Positions 38,808 to 50,200 of a DNA stretch of 64,000 bases are shown one piece after another. A program made the position numbers and the translations under genes. Below the pieces are notes generated by a model. The model worked only from the letters and a program-made list of their open reading frames with translations, ran no database searches and was not told the origin of the DNA. This DNA comes from a virus. The stretch covers positions 1-64,000 of the IMG/VR virus record IMGVR_UViG_3300020202_000003, one strand, 5' to 3'. Positions within the stretch are counted from its first letter, which is position 1. The number at the start of each line of letters is the position of its first letter.

Positions 38808-38857
38808 TGGTCGGGGCGAGAGGATTTGAACCTCCGATCTCCTGCTCCCAAAGCAGG
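38808..38857 (-). other. attP-like site: 3' half of a tRNA-Pro(UGG) gene
   Basis: Fifty bases identical in layout to the 3' part of a bacterial tRNA-Pro: anticodon stem and loop with TGG anticodon, variable region, T-arm with GGTTCAAATCC, acceptor strand and encoded CCA. The 5' half is missing, so it is not a working tRNA gene. It sits 153 bases before the integrase start, where an attP core is expected. Integration would rebuild the host tRNA. The remaining bases between 38712 and 39009 hold no gene I can support. Confidence 0.8.
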
Positions 38858-39009
38858 TGCGAGAGGGAAGACATGAACCGGTCATATGTACTAGGGGGGT
38901 TCGGCATAGCTCGGATGGGTCCGTCTAGCCTCAATAAGTCCTCACTGCCTCTAGTGAGTTCACGTCTGGTTTCGGTACAACGATCCCTCCCATCACCAAG
39001 GAGGGTTCG

Positions 39010-40092
39010 ATGTACACCAACTCATTTGATCTCACCGTCGCGTATCTAGAGAGCATGAAAGATCGTGCTGGCTATGACCGTGCGGTGCGAGTCGCAATGC
39101 AATGGATCTTGCAACAGCGGACGACTCCGACGCGAGCACAGATCCTTGCGCGACATATCAGCAAGGGCCAGGGGGACTATCAGCCAGGAAGCGAGCAGGC
39201 GAACAAAGAGCTGGCGCTTCAACGGGCGGCGTTCCGCTGGGGCATTTATCACGGAGTCTGGGAGGGCGGCGACCCCACACTCGGCATCAAGCGGTTCAAA
39301 AAGAAGAAGCGCAAACGGATCGCCAAGTTTTTAGAAGTGCGGGCGCTCCTCACCCTGTTTGAGTTCTCACCGTTCGACAAGCTCCTCGCCTACCGGCGTT
39401 ATCTTGATGACGGGTACACCAAACATCGGGCGCGAGAGAAGGCCGATTTTCACTGTACGATTGATGTGCGGCAGGCCGTGACGGAGGTTAGGAATCGCGC
39501 GTTCTTCGGCATCTGTCTGTTGACCGGATGCCGCCCAAGCGAATTCCGGCTGGCACGGCTGGGGTCCATTACGCCCTACGGGGAGATGGGCTGTTGGAAG
39601 AAAGGTCCCCTGAAGAATGGCGAAGACGGCGTTGAAATTCCGGTGCCGAAGCAAGCGATGCAGTGGTTGACTATGTGGCTGCGCGTGCGCGACATGCACT
39701 GCAACGCCCCCGAGAACCCGTACATTTTCCCCGGCTATACGCCTCGCGGGTTCCTGTGCGATGATGCGCTCCGCAAGGAATGGCGGAAGCTCCGGGCTGA
39801 ATTGGGGATCTCCGGACTCTGGAACTATGATCTTCGCCGCACCCTGGCCAGCTATCTCAGTAATGAGCTGAACGTCCCGGATAAAAAGATTCAGGCGATC
39901 CTGAACCATTATGACGGACGCGCCCTAAGCCATTATTGCCACGTCTCGTTTGACGCGCTCGTGCCGATCGTGCAGCAGTATGCCGACTGGCTCTGGCAAC
40001 TCAAGCCAGCGGATGACGCGCAAACCACCATGCCGTTCCTTAAGCAGATAAGTAATTCCCCCAATTTGAATCTCGTAAGGGATGCGTCTTAA
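39010..40092 (+). CDS. int: Tyrosine integrase
   Basis: 360 residues. Joins attP and attB through a 3'-phosphotyrosine. Arg175 lies in LTGCRPSEFR (box I), Arg276 in YDLRRT (box II), His300 in ILNHYDG and the nucleophile is Tyr309 in SHYCHV. The box II histidine, usual in H-D-L-R-R-T, is Tyr273 here. N-terminal 110 residues are the arm- and core-binding domains, with a basic patch (KRFKKKKRKRIAKF). A GGAGGG ribosome site precedes the ATG. Expressed rightward from the switch or its own promoter. Confidence 0.85.
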   Translation: MYTNSFDLTVAYLESMKDRAGYDRAVRVAMQWILQQRTTPTRAQILARHISKGQGDYQPGSEQANKELALQRAAFRWGIYHGVWEGGDPTLGIKRFKKKKRKRIAKFLEVRALLTLFEFSPFDKLLAYRRYLDDGYTKHRAREKADFHCTIDVRQAVTEVRNRAFFGICLLTGCRPSEFRLARLGSITPYGEMGCWKKGPLKNGEDGVEIPVPKQAMQWLTMWLRVRDMHCNAPENPYIFPGYTPRGFLCDDALRKEWRKLRAELGISGLWNYDLRRTLASYLSNELNVPDKKIQAILNHYDGRALSHYCHVSFDALVPIVQQYADWLWQLKPADDAQTTMPFLKQISNSPNLNLVRDAS

Positions 40093-40117
40093 CATGGACG
40101 CCCACCAAGGAGCTACT

Positions 40118-40312
40118 ATGAATATCTTTCTACTCGCTTCCCTATTAGGCGTGCTTGCCATTCCACTCGTCGCGATCTTCTGTTGGCATCACCATTCCCT
40201 GTCGTACCCTGTGCGGCTCTCCATTTGCATCCAGGCTGCGGTCATGCTCGTCTGTCTGGCGTGCATCTATGCAACCGGGCTCTTCGGTGAGACCGTCATT
40301 CTTGATCCATAG
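40118..40312 (+). CDS. Small two-segment membrane protein, 64 aa
   Basis: It starts MNIFLLASLLGVLAIPLVAI with an AAGGAG site; a second hydrophobic segment (LSICIQAAVMLVCLACIYAT) follows a His-rich loop (CWHHHSLS). First of four tiny membrane proteins between integrase and repressor. Unrecognised. Confidence 0.6.
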   Translation: MNIFLLASLLGVLAIPLVAIFCWHHHSLSYPVRLSICIQAAVMLVCLACIYATGLFGETVILDP

Positions 40313-40322
40313 GAGGAGCACC

Positions 40323-40409
40323 ATGTATTACCTTATTGCAATTCCGTCAGCCATTGCGATCACGGTCGCGCTGTGGTGCAGAAAGCTCATGATGCGAGGT
40401 ACGAAATGA
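40323..40409 (+). CDS. Single-pass microprotein, 28 aa
   Basis: MYYLIAIPSAIAITVALWC, then a basic tail (RKLMMRGTK). A GGAGGAG site lies 5 bases before the ATG. Its stop overlaps the next start (ATGA). Confidence 0.55.
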   Translation: MYYLIAIPSAIAITVALWCRKLMMRGTK

Positions 40410-40543
40410 TGTGTGAACTACCTGGTCTCATTTACAACTGGACCCTCGCCGTGCTCATCGTGGTCTGGACTGCCTGCATGACAGTCCTGGCGGTCTATGC
40501 CTGGAGGAGCCTGATAAGAGAGCCGCGCTATGGACGGAACTAA
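40406..40543 (+). CDS. Single-pass microprotein, 45 aa
   Basis: MMCELPGLIYNWTLAVLIVV, one membrane helix (WTLAVLIVVWTACMTVLAVY) and a basic end (WRSLIREPRYGRN). Coupled to both neighbours: ATGA upstream, 14-base overlap downstream. Confidence 0.55.
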   Translation: MMCELPGLIYNWTLAVLIVVWTACMTVLAVYAWRSLIREPRYGRN

Positions 40544-40655
40544 ACTGTTCTGGACCATTGCGGCGCTGGTGTTCGGAGCCTTCAGCCTCATCCTTCTCGT
40601 GGCGGGCATCTGTCACGAACTGCCGCGAGGGACAGCGAGCACCTGTTTTCAATAA
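40530..40655 (+). CDS. Single-pass microprotein, 41 aa
   Basis: MDGTKLFWTIAALVFGAFSL with one membrane helix extending to LILLVAGIC, then a polar tail with a terminal cysteine. Starts inside the previous gene. Last of the four-gene set. Confidence 0.5.
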   Translation: MDGTKLFWTIAALVFGAFSLILLVAGICHELPRGTASTCFQ

Positions 40656-40743
40656 TGCCGTTCACCGTGCTAGGCTTCTCACGGTCTGTATACTTTCGTG
40701 GCGAATCCGTCGCTGCGCGTTCTCAACTCGGAGAGGATCGTCG

Positions 40744-41022
40744 ATGCTCAAACACCGTTCTAAACATGCCGACCTGATTGAGGCTGCGCTCAAGAAAAAG
40801 AATATGGAGCAGCAAGAACTGGCCGACGCCATCCAGATCACGCCGGCCAGTATTTCAAAATGGCTCACCCATCACCGACCGGATCCGGTGTCGCCGCTCT
40901 TGTGGAAAGCTGTCTGTGCCGCGCTCGATATCCCCCTTGAGAAGTGGATTCGCGTGGCGAAGGAAGAGCGTCCGAAGGATGTCCAGAAATTTCAGCGGTT
41001 GGTGCGCTTACTGTCGAGATAG
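40744..41022 (+). CDS. XRE-type helix-turn-helix repressor, 92 aa
   Basis: It starts MLKHRSKHADLIEAALKKKN with a GGAGAGG site. NMEQQELADAIQITPASISKW is the XRE/Cro helix-turn-helix; HRPDPVSPLLWKAVCAALDI and LEKWIRVAKEE complete the five-helix fold. No peptidase domain is present, so SOS-type self-cleavage is not expected. It is the best candidate for the protein that reads the dispersed 20-bp palindromes. A possible extended -10 (TGTATACT) lies about 55 bases upstream. Confidence 0.7.
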   Translation: MLKHRSKHADLIEAALKKKNMEQQELADAIQITPASISKWLTHHRPDPVSPLLWKAVCAALDIPLEKWIRVAKEERPKDVQKFQRLVRLLSR

Positions 41023-41038
41023 TTCATGATGGGAGGTT

Positions 41039-41224
41039 ATGGAGGTGGCTGTGGCTCAATTTGTATGTCCCCAATGTCCCAATCAGACATGGGTGATGCG
41101 TCAATCTCTGGAAAACCAAGAGTTTCTTAGCAGTCCAGAACCAGTGTACGTGATGGAGTGTACGGAATGCCGTTATAGTCTGTTGCTGAGAATCGCATGT
41201 ATCCAGTCTATTGCCAGGCATTAG
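41039..41224 (+). CDS. Zinc-ribbon protein, 61 aa
   Basis: FVCPQCPNQTWVMR ... MECTECRY: two CxxC pairs make a zinc ribbon. The ATG at 41039 lies very close to its GGGAGG; a GTG at 41051 with GGAGG five bases upstream may be the real start. Converges tail to tail with the giant gene; no terminator is evident in the 14-base gap. Confidence 0.6.
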   Translation: MEVAVAQFVCPQCPNQTWVMRQSLENQEFLSSPEPVYVMECTECRYSLLLRIACIQSIARH

Positions 41225-41238
41225 GATGGAAACGCTAA

Positions 41239-44200
41239 TCAAAAAGCCAGCTCGGGCGTATAGTCGTGGTCTGGGGTGAGCCAGCCTTGATCTTCAAGAC
41301 GATGCTCGAACCGGTGCCGACGTTCGACGGGGAGCACTTGCATGATCACATCACGGTAGTATTGCTCGGCCTTCTTGAGCGTCTGCCGTTCTTTGGTGTC
41401 CAGCTGCGCGACAATCGCCGCCCGTTCGGCTTTGTTCACTCCGGCCAGGGGAGCCTTCGCCCGCAACGATTGCTCCATGTCGTGCCACATCTTGGCGCGG
41501 CTGAACTTCTTCCCGTGCTTCTCGCGTTCCAGCCGTTCATATTCCGCTGCCCAGGTGGCTTGCGCGTTGGCGTCTTTGTCGGCCATGGCCCGGCCCCAGT
41601 TCGCCAGCGCCTCGCCGCGGGGAGAGCGCCAGAAGACCGCCGAGGAATCCTTGCCCATGCGTTCCAGATATTTCCGCTCAATGCCGTTCCACGTGGAATA
41701 GGCGGCCCCTTTGGGGTCCGATCGCTGCACAAGCAGGCCCGTCAGATCCTCGACCCCATAGAGCGGCTTCCCGGGTTTCCCGCGTAAGGCGCCCAGTTCC
41801 GGTCCCAGCGTGACTTGATGGCCGAGGTAGTCCACGCGATCGTTGATCGGACGCGGGTTGAACACATCGGGATAGGTACTCTCGCGGACAGCCATCTCAA
41901 GCGGCATTTTCACAGCCGGCGTGAGTCCTTGCCAGATCTTATTGACCGGTGCCTTGACCGTGTTCTTGATCGCCTCGCCGATGGTCATCCGGTCGTGCAT
42001 GATATCGCCGACCAGGCCCGGGAAGGCATCCAGCCCGAACCAGGAGAGAAGATCGCCGAGCGCCCCAACGCCTGACAAGTATTGAATCTTGCCGTTGTCG
42101 TCCCGGCCAAAGAGAATATGGGGGCGGTTGGCCACGGTCGGGTTCGCCAATCGCAGTTCTTCCTCGTCATCCCCGAACATGAGATAGTTCCAGGCTTGCA
42201 GCATCCCCCAAAAGGCTGACAAGCGAATCATGAACCCGGCTGCTTGCACCGTCGACACCACCGCGCCCCGTCGCAAGGCACCCGCGTTTCCTCCATCGAG
42301 GGCGTTCTTGACCAGCCGGAAGTAGCGCGTACTGTTCACTTCCATCCAGCTATAGAACGGAATCCAGAAATTCCGAATGGTCTGGCCAGCCACACTCACC
42401 CGGTCATACGCCCCCAGCAATTCATTCGACAGCTTGAACGCCCGATCGCGGATGTCCGGTAAGGCCATTACGGTTTCCGGTCGTGAAGCGCCGAAGTTCT
42501 TGGGCCGTCCGTTGTTCGCCTGCATCTGCTTCAGGTAATCGAGATAGGCGGCGTACCGCATCATGGCTTCGCGATAGTCGGTCGCGAGCCGGGCCGTCTT
42601 CCAATAGGCGTTCCAGGTCTTGGCCGGAATCGACAGCACCCCACCCTTACTCGATTGATCCAGCGTCTTTTGAAACGCCTTGAGGTCGTTGAGGTCGCCG
42701 AGTTCTTGGAACTGTAACGTCGTCCCGTACCCGCCCCGTTCCGCCCATTCCTTCGCTTCGCCGGTCAGCTGCGCCTCTTTGAAGATCACCGGGATCAGTT
42801 CTTTCGCGGCTTGCGGGAGTCGCTTGAACGCCGAGGGATTGCCGACGAAGAGGGCGTCGGCGTCACCCGTCAGGTTGCGGACGTTGTAGCGAATCACCTT
42901 TCTCGGCGCGATGAGCATGAGCTGTTTCCAATGCCCTAAGAGCTGCCGGTTCATTTCCACGAACCAGCTCGGCGCGGGCTTCGCCAGCCCGTCGAGCGTG
43001 GCCGCGGCTTCCTTCGGGATCACATATTCCTCGCGGGCGCCTCCTTGGGCCAGCACCTTGCGCAACTTCTCGATCGGAAAGCCCGCCTCTTCCAGCATCC
43101 CTTCTTGGAGCGCCTTCATCAGGTTGGCCGGGATGGAGTCCGCCATGTAGAAGACATTCCCCTCGCGCGGCTGCCAGATTTCATGCGTGTCTGGGACGAG
43201 CCGATCCCACGTCATGAACTTGGGACCGAGGAGGTCCTTCGTGTAGGCCTTCCGTTCACTGATCGCCTTCAGGACGCCGCGCGCGGAGAGATTTCCCGGA
43301 CTCTCTAGGTCGTCGGCAATCTCGGCAATCTGTTCCATGGACAGCTCGTCGTCTTTGTCGAGCTCGAGCGCCTTCTTGAGCATCGCCATGTGCATGCCGA
43401 TCCGCTTCTTGAATTCCTTCATCTGGATGTCGATGAGGGCGCCGGCTTCTTCGTTCTCGGCAATCAGATCGGCCAAGGCTTGCCGGTTGAGACTCTTCGC
43501 CTCCTGCTCGAGGCTCTTCCGGATATTGTGGTGCCGATCGACGTTCTTGATCACCTTGGCGAGCTGGGTGTCATAGACCATCTGCGCCATGACTTCGAAT
43601 TCCGCTTGCACGTAGTTCGCATTGATATCGTAGGTGGAGCCTTTGCGCGACTTCAGAAACCCGCGCCCGGTCGGCGTCCGGACCTTCGAGCCTGTCCCCG
43701 AGACGGCGCGTTGCTTCGCATGCTCCAACACTTGATGCCGGAAGTAGTCTTGCTTGGTCAGCTTCTTCGACACATCGAAGCCGATCGCCTCCATCGACGC
43801 TTTGTAATTCGCCTTGAGCCGGTCCCAGAGTTGTTGACGCTTGGTCCAGGCCTCTTGCACCTTCGGGTCTTGCGCGATCAGTTCATCCAATCGCGCGAGG
43901 TCGGTGTCGACTTTCTCCGGCGTGTAGCCAAAGGGGAGCGCATGCCCTTGCTCGGCTTCGCGTTGGAGGTCCGCCAGGAGCGCCTTCCATTCCAGCTGAT
44001 CGTATTGCTTGCGGGAGAGCGGTTTGATGATGTCCGCCAGGTCGCGCTGGATCTTGTCGGCGGCAATACCCTTGTACTTGTTGAGGCGTAGCAGATCGTT
44101 CCGCAATACCGAGAATTCCGCCGTATCGGGCAGTTCTTCAAACTCCCGCGACACCAGTTTCCAGACCCGCGCCGTGTGGTTCTTCAGTCGCGCATAGAGG

Positions 44201-47200
44201 GATTCCGGTCTGATGCCCTTCTTGGCTTCCCGTACTCGCTGCTCAATTTCCTGATCCGCCGACTGAAAGCCAATCAAGTCTTCCTGGGCGCGTTGCTGCC
44301 GGTAGCGTGCGGCTTCGCCGGCATAGGTCGGTTTGGTCGACACCGGCACCGATCCGCGTTCCTCTTTCAGAATCTCGGCCCCACGACGGATCACCTCGAT
44401 GATCGGCTTGAACTTGAGGATCTTCTCCAAGACCCGTTCCCCGAGTGTCTTGTCGGTCGGAATGAAATAGCGTGTCGCGTATTGCACTCGTTCCGCAAAG
44501 GCCCCGTACTGTTTCAATTGCTCGGCCGACCGGTACACGTCGGACCCTTCAATCTCAATGCGTGGTTCGTTGTTCAACCGGACGCGCTTGATCTTCCACT
44601 CATTCGCAAGCTGTAAGGTCGCGCCGTCGTCCAGCACCGCGTCAAACGATTCTGCCGGCGTGAGTTTCGGGACGGTCTTCGACCCCTTGCCGAGCTTCAC
44701 CTTAAAGCTCGCCGCCTGCTCTTCCCGCAACATCCGGCCTAAGAGCCGTTCCCCATCGGTGGTTTGCAGCCGGCGGATCTTGGCGAAGTCTTTGGGCAGT
44801 CGATCCCACACACTGAGAATGGAGCCGGTCGCCATGTAAAACTTTTCCGACGTGTGCGACGGTTCGCTTTCAATCTGTTTCTCCCAGGCCTTTCGCCCCT
44901 CGATCTTCTCGAGGTCGGTATAGAGCCGTTTTAGGTCGGCCTTCTCCACGTACTGATACCGATCGGCGTTCGGCGCTTGGAGCATCGTGACATGAACGAC
45001 TTCCCCAGAATCTTTGGTGCGCGTATGATCGTACAGCACCGCCCAGATCTTCCCGCTATTGGTGTTTCGCACGTACCGCTTAAAGTCTTGGTGCTTCTCG
45101 ATCGACTCGGCCGGCGTGAACCGGACACTATGCTTCGCTTCCAGATGCACGAGTTCGACCTTGGCTTTCGTGGTCGGATCTTCGTGAATCACGCCCCGAT
45201 CCAGCACGGTAATGCCGCCGTCGGCGCGGTAGGTTTCCATCCCGACATCGAGCGTGCCTTGCGCTTGGGCGTACTCCACGGCCCGCTCCAGCCGGTTCGC
45301 AAAGTGGTCAAAGAGCCGGTTCTGAAACGCTAGATCCACCGACAAGAGCCGGTTCAGGAATTGCGGGACGGACGGAATCCGCTCCTCGAGCAAGTTCCCA
45401 TCCTTATCGATCAGGTTGTTCAGCCCGAGCTTGCTGGTGATGTCCTTAAACGCCATCCCCTCCACTTGCCCGCGGAACAGATCCCGGAAGAAGGATTTCA
45501 CGCTGCTCACGGCATAGCCGTTTTCCAGGTTGTCCTTTGCGTCGATCAGGCCCGAGCTGCCCGCCTGCCGTTGGCCCTTCGTCAATGCCCCGAGCTGGTT
45601 CAAGCGCCGGGCAATCGTCGAGATAAACCGCTTGTGGCCTTTGATATCCGTCGTCGACAACACCCATTCCGGCGCACTCGCTTGATTGGTACGATGGGAT
45701 CGGCCTAGCCCCTGCACCGCTTTGTCCGCCCGCCAGCCGGGTTGAATGAGATAATGTACGCGCTGCTGTTGATTCTTCTTGGTCTTGTCGGCGTGATAGC
45801 TTTCCCCCGTGCCGCCCTTGTCGGAGAAGACGAGAATCCGTTTCTTTCCCTCCATGTAGGCGGCCACATCCTCGCGCACCGCGGCCGGACTGCGCTTCTG
45901 CCGCTTCACGGTTTCGGTGCCGTCGTCGTCGTTCTTGAGCCGCACGACGCGCTCTGACCGGCCCGTGACTTCCGCCACCAGATCCGGACCGAAGGTATTG
46001 AGAATAATTTCTAACGGCCCTTCCGGAACCCGCATGGCCCCGAGCTTCTCTAACAGCTCATCGCGCATCTTCACCGCTTCGGCGTTCAGGACCGGCACAC
46101 CTTTGGAGTCCGTCACGATGCGGGAGCGGACGTTCTTATTCTCGTCGGTGTACTCCTCGAACTGCGCCACGGGAAACGACTTCTCGATGTACTGCATGAG
46201 GTTTTGCCGGGGCGTCATGTCGAGGCTTTCGAGGTCGGCGCCCGACTGATCGGCGGATTGGAGTTGCCGATCCATGATCGCCTCGTTCGTATTGACGAGC
46301 TGCACGAGGAGCGATTTCCCGTTTTCAAGCTGCTGCTTCATGTCCTCGATCACCGAGGGCATTTGCATGGACGTAAGGATCTGATTGAAGAACCGTTGAT
46401 TCGCGCCCCAGAATTTGCCATACGCGGCGGACTTCGCCATCGCGTTCTTGGTCTTCATCTGGCCGGTCTTCCCGGCCCCCATCACGCCGGTTTCTTCCAG
46501 CGCCTTTTCCAGATTGGACAAGACGAGCTGCCAGCCCTTCGCCATTTCGTCATAGATCTCGCGTTGCACCGGTGTGAGCTTGTGCTCCACGCGCCGACAG
46601 CGCACGTCGGAATAGTCGAGGCTCCGGGAGATATAGGACCCCATCCCCTTCATGTTCTGCGCGACGATCTCCATCGCGCCCAAGCCGCTTGCTTCGATCG
46701 CTTGAATGAAGTCGGTCTTCGTCGGGAACGGCGTCCCTTCGCCCCACAACCCCAGCCGATCGGCATAGGCCAGCCCATCGACGCGCGTGGCGGCCGTCGC
46801 CGAGGCATAGACAATCCGCGCCTTCGGGAGGCGCTGCTGCAGGGTGACGGACGCCAACGCCTTCGCCGCGGGTTTGCTCTCCCCGCGTTCCGATTCTTGC
46901 TCCAGGCTGTTCTGCATGTTGTGCGCTTCATCGAAGACGATCAGGCCATCGAAGTCTTTGCCGAGCCAGTCAATGACTTGATCCAAGCGGGTCTTAACCG
47001 ACACCCCGATCTTCTCGCCTTTGGCCTGTTTCGCTTTGAGCTGCCCCCCTGCCAGGACGTCCAGTCCGCTTGCCATCGTCGTGTAGGTCGTGTAGAGAAT
47101 GCCCTGTGGCCGATCGATCGGTTGATCCCGTTTGAATTTATCGAGGCCCACGATATCGGCGGCTTTCCCGCCGAGGTCCTGCCAGTCACGGACCGCCGAG

Positions 47201-50200
47201 TTCACGAGGTTTTGTGTCTCGCTGATCCAGACTGTTTTCTTGCGGCCCTGCTGCCAGTTGTCGAGAATGATCGCGGCAATCTGCCGGCCCTTCCCCACGC
47301 CCGGCCCATCGCCCAGGAAGAACCCGCGCCGTTCCCCATTGGGTAACGTACTTGTGTGCGCTTGCCCGGCATACACGACGGATTCCAGTTGGGCGTCAGA
47401 GAGCTTGCCGTGGTCAATGACCGACTTCGGCAGGTGCGGTTTGTAGGTGGCGTCCGGTGGATCGCTGGAGGAGAGCGCGGCACTTTCGACGAGCTTGCCC
47501 GGATGCCGCTTGGCTCCGGCAATCTTCACTTTGCGCGGCGTGTAGGATTCGTAGACGGAATCGGTCAGCGCGTCGGTGTTCGATTTCTTCTCAGCCGTGA
47601 CCGTTTCGACGGCTAACGGTTGGGATACTTCGTCGGCGGGTAATCCAGCGTCTCGTCCACCGTCATGCGCAGATCCAGTGCGTTCAGCACCACGCGCGCG
47701 GCCTGCTTCGCGGACATCGCTTTGCGGAGTTGCCGCTTGGTCAGGAGTGGACTCTGCTTGTCGTCCGGATTGTCGCGGAGATACGTCAGCGCCTTTTCTG
47801 GATCCCACGTCAACAGGTTCTCCAGGGACGCCTGCACGGTCGCCCGCCACTCGTCGCTCGGGAGTTTGAGCTTGCCGTGGTCCAGGCCCCACTGCGCCAA
47901 CTGGATCAGATAGAGGCTGCTCGGATCGGGTACCTGTTGCTCGAGCCGCAGGTACTTCTTCGCGAGCTGGTTCAGCGGATCGTAATTCGTGTGGAGCTCT
48001 TCCGGACTCAACGCGGGTTGGGCTGTGGCGAGCATCGCGCACCTCCTTGAGGAGCGGCACGGCGTCCAGCACATCGGAGACATTGGCAATGACCGGTGCC
48101 TTGCCGTCTGGCTCTATCTTATCAAAGATTATAATCTGATTATCGTACGTCGTCCCATATTTTTTATAGCCCTCTCCCGACAATCCCACCCGCGCCCGAT
48201 ACGCCCAGGATTTCGCCATCTTCGAGAGCCAGTCTTCCAACACTTTCGGGTCCGCCCACAGCTTCCATTTGCCGATCAAGGCGACCAAGCGGCCTCCCGG
48301 CTGCAAGCGTTTGAAGGCCTGCTCCAAATGCGGAATGACGTTGGCCGTACTGCGCGAGCCCTGCATCCGGCCCGCCGTCGAGGAGAAGGGCGGATTCATG
48401 ATGACGACGGTAGGTTGAATCTCTTGCCGTAAGATATTGTGGAGCTGTTCGGCGTTCTCCTCGTAGACACTCCCGATCTTCATGCTCCGCAAGAGTTCCG
48501 CACGACGAGGGCTGAATTCATTCATTACGACATAGGCCCCGGCATTCTTCGCAAACACGGCCAGTCCGCCAAGGCCTGCCGAGGGTTCGAGCACGACATC
48601 GGACGGAGAAAGATTCGCCGCCCAATTCATCGCGTAAGCCAGATCTGGGGGCGTGGAGAATTGCTGAAATTCCTCTTGTTCTTCCGTCCGTCGATTCTGC
48701 TGAGAGGGAACGCGATCGAGCAATCTTCGGATATCGGCGATGGTCGGCTGTGGTTTATACCGAGGATCAAATGATGATCCGTACTCGAGCATGTACTGGT
48801 TGATCCCCAGTTCCATCGCATCGTGCACATCCTTCGGTGTGTACTTGCCTTGCGCCTGGGTCCCGCCGAAATCGTAATCCCCTCGCTTCGTGAGGTCTGC
48901 CGTACTGAAGGCCAGCACACCCGGCGCCGTCTTCTTGTTCAACTGATCGGTCACAAACTTCGCGAGCGCGAGGGCGCCGTCTGTCGTCTCACGAACCGGT
49001 GCCTTCGGTTCAGGTGTCGCGGCAATCGCCTCCGGAGTGGCAGGAAGTTCCGTCTGCTCCGCATCCTTCTCTTGTGCCGCCTTCGAGAACAACGGCGCTT
49101 CTTCGGGTTGCGCTTCCCGGCCAATGATAGGACGTGAGCCGATCGTCTCCGGTGGGATCTCGATTGACATCTGTGAGGCTTTGGGCGTATCCTTAGACTT
49201 CTGTGCCTGACCGCCTGATTGAGGCGCCGTCAACACCAAATCCGGAGTTGGCGGCGTTTCTTTTTGTGCTGGCCTCTCAATCCAACTCGGCCATTCCCCG
49301 CGCGCAATCGCGTCCGCATCCTCTCCCCACGGTGTCTTGTTGAATTCCCGGTCTCGCAGTAACGCTTCCTTGACTCGCTCAACGGCTGCTCCAACATCCA
49401 CGCCATGATTCTTGATGATCTTCTGAATGGCCGTCTCGATCTGCTGGCGCTTGAGGGGACGCGGCCCGGTGGTCAGTTCGGTGTACCAGTCCGGTGCGGC
49501 CGACTGCAGGCTGGTGACCTCCGGTGTGCCGCCTTGGCCTGGCACATCGTAGTCGAGAATCTTCCGCCGACCTGTCTCCTTCCCGGCAATCTCCAAGTCG
49601 GCTTGCGCCTTCTCGGCCCGGAGCTGCATCTCCATGTTTTGCTCGATCGGCAATTCAGAACGTGGCTTTTCAATGAGCGGGTTCGTGACCTGATCCGGTG
49701 TGGGGTCTGCCTCCCGGGGCGCGTTGTAAGCCTTGATGGGGTTCTGTGTCGCCTTTGGATCTGAAGCCCATCGCTTGAAGGCCTCAAGCGATAAGATCCG
49801 CATGCCATCATAGCCCTTCCAATCGTCGGCGTAGTTTTCGCTATAAAGCTGTTTTGCCTCACTGCTCGATGAAGCCCCAAGAATCACCTTATGCTCATCA
49901 AAGCGTCCGGTCTTGGGGTCCATCTGATCAATGACATACACGCTGCCTGAATAGTCTTCCGGCGTCCCTGGCTTTACGAACACATCGATATGATCCTTAT
50001 CCTTCCCCTTGGTCCCGCGAATGTACCCGTAGTGCGACTGCATTTCGACGGACCACGGCTTCCCCTTCTTGTCGACGCCGGTGCGCACGGAGCCTTGCGG
50101 GTTTTCGATGGAGATATCGAGTCCGGCAATGCGCACATGCCCCTTCGTGTAGTTCCCGGCTTTCTTCTGTGCCTCGGTCGGTTCTGGCAGTGGATTGGTC

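Noticed and set aside
38808-38857. A functional tRNA-Pro gene
   Set aside because: Only the half from anticodon stem to CCA is present; the bases upstream do not form a D-arm or acceptor 5' strand.
46204-47346. A 380-codon plus-strand frame opposite the helicase domain
   Set aside because: The helicase motifs on the minus strand establish the real frame; the plus frame is an antisense shadow.
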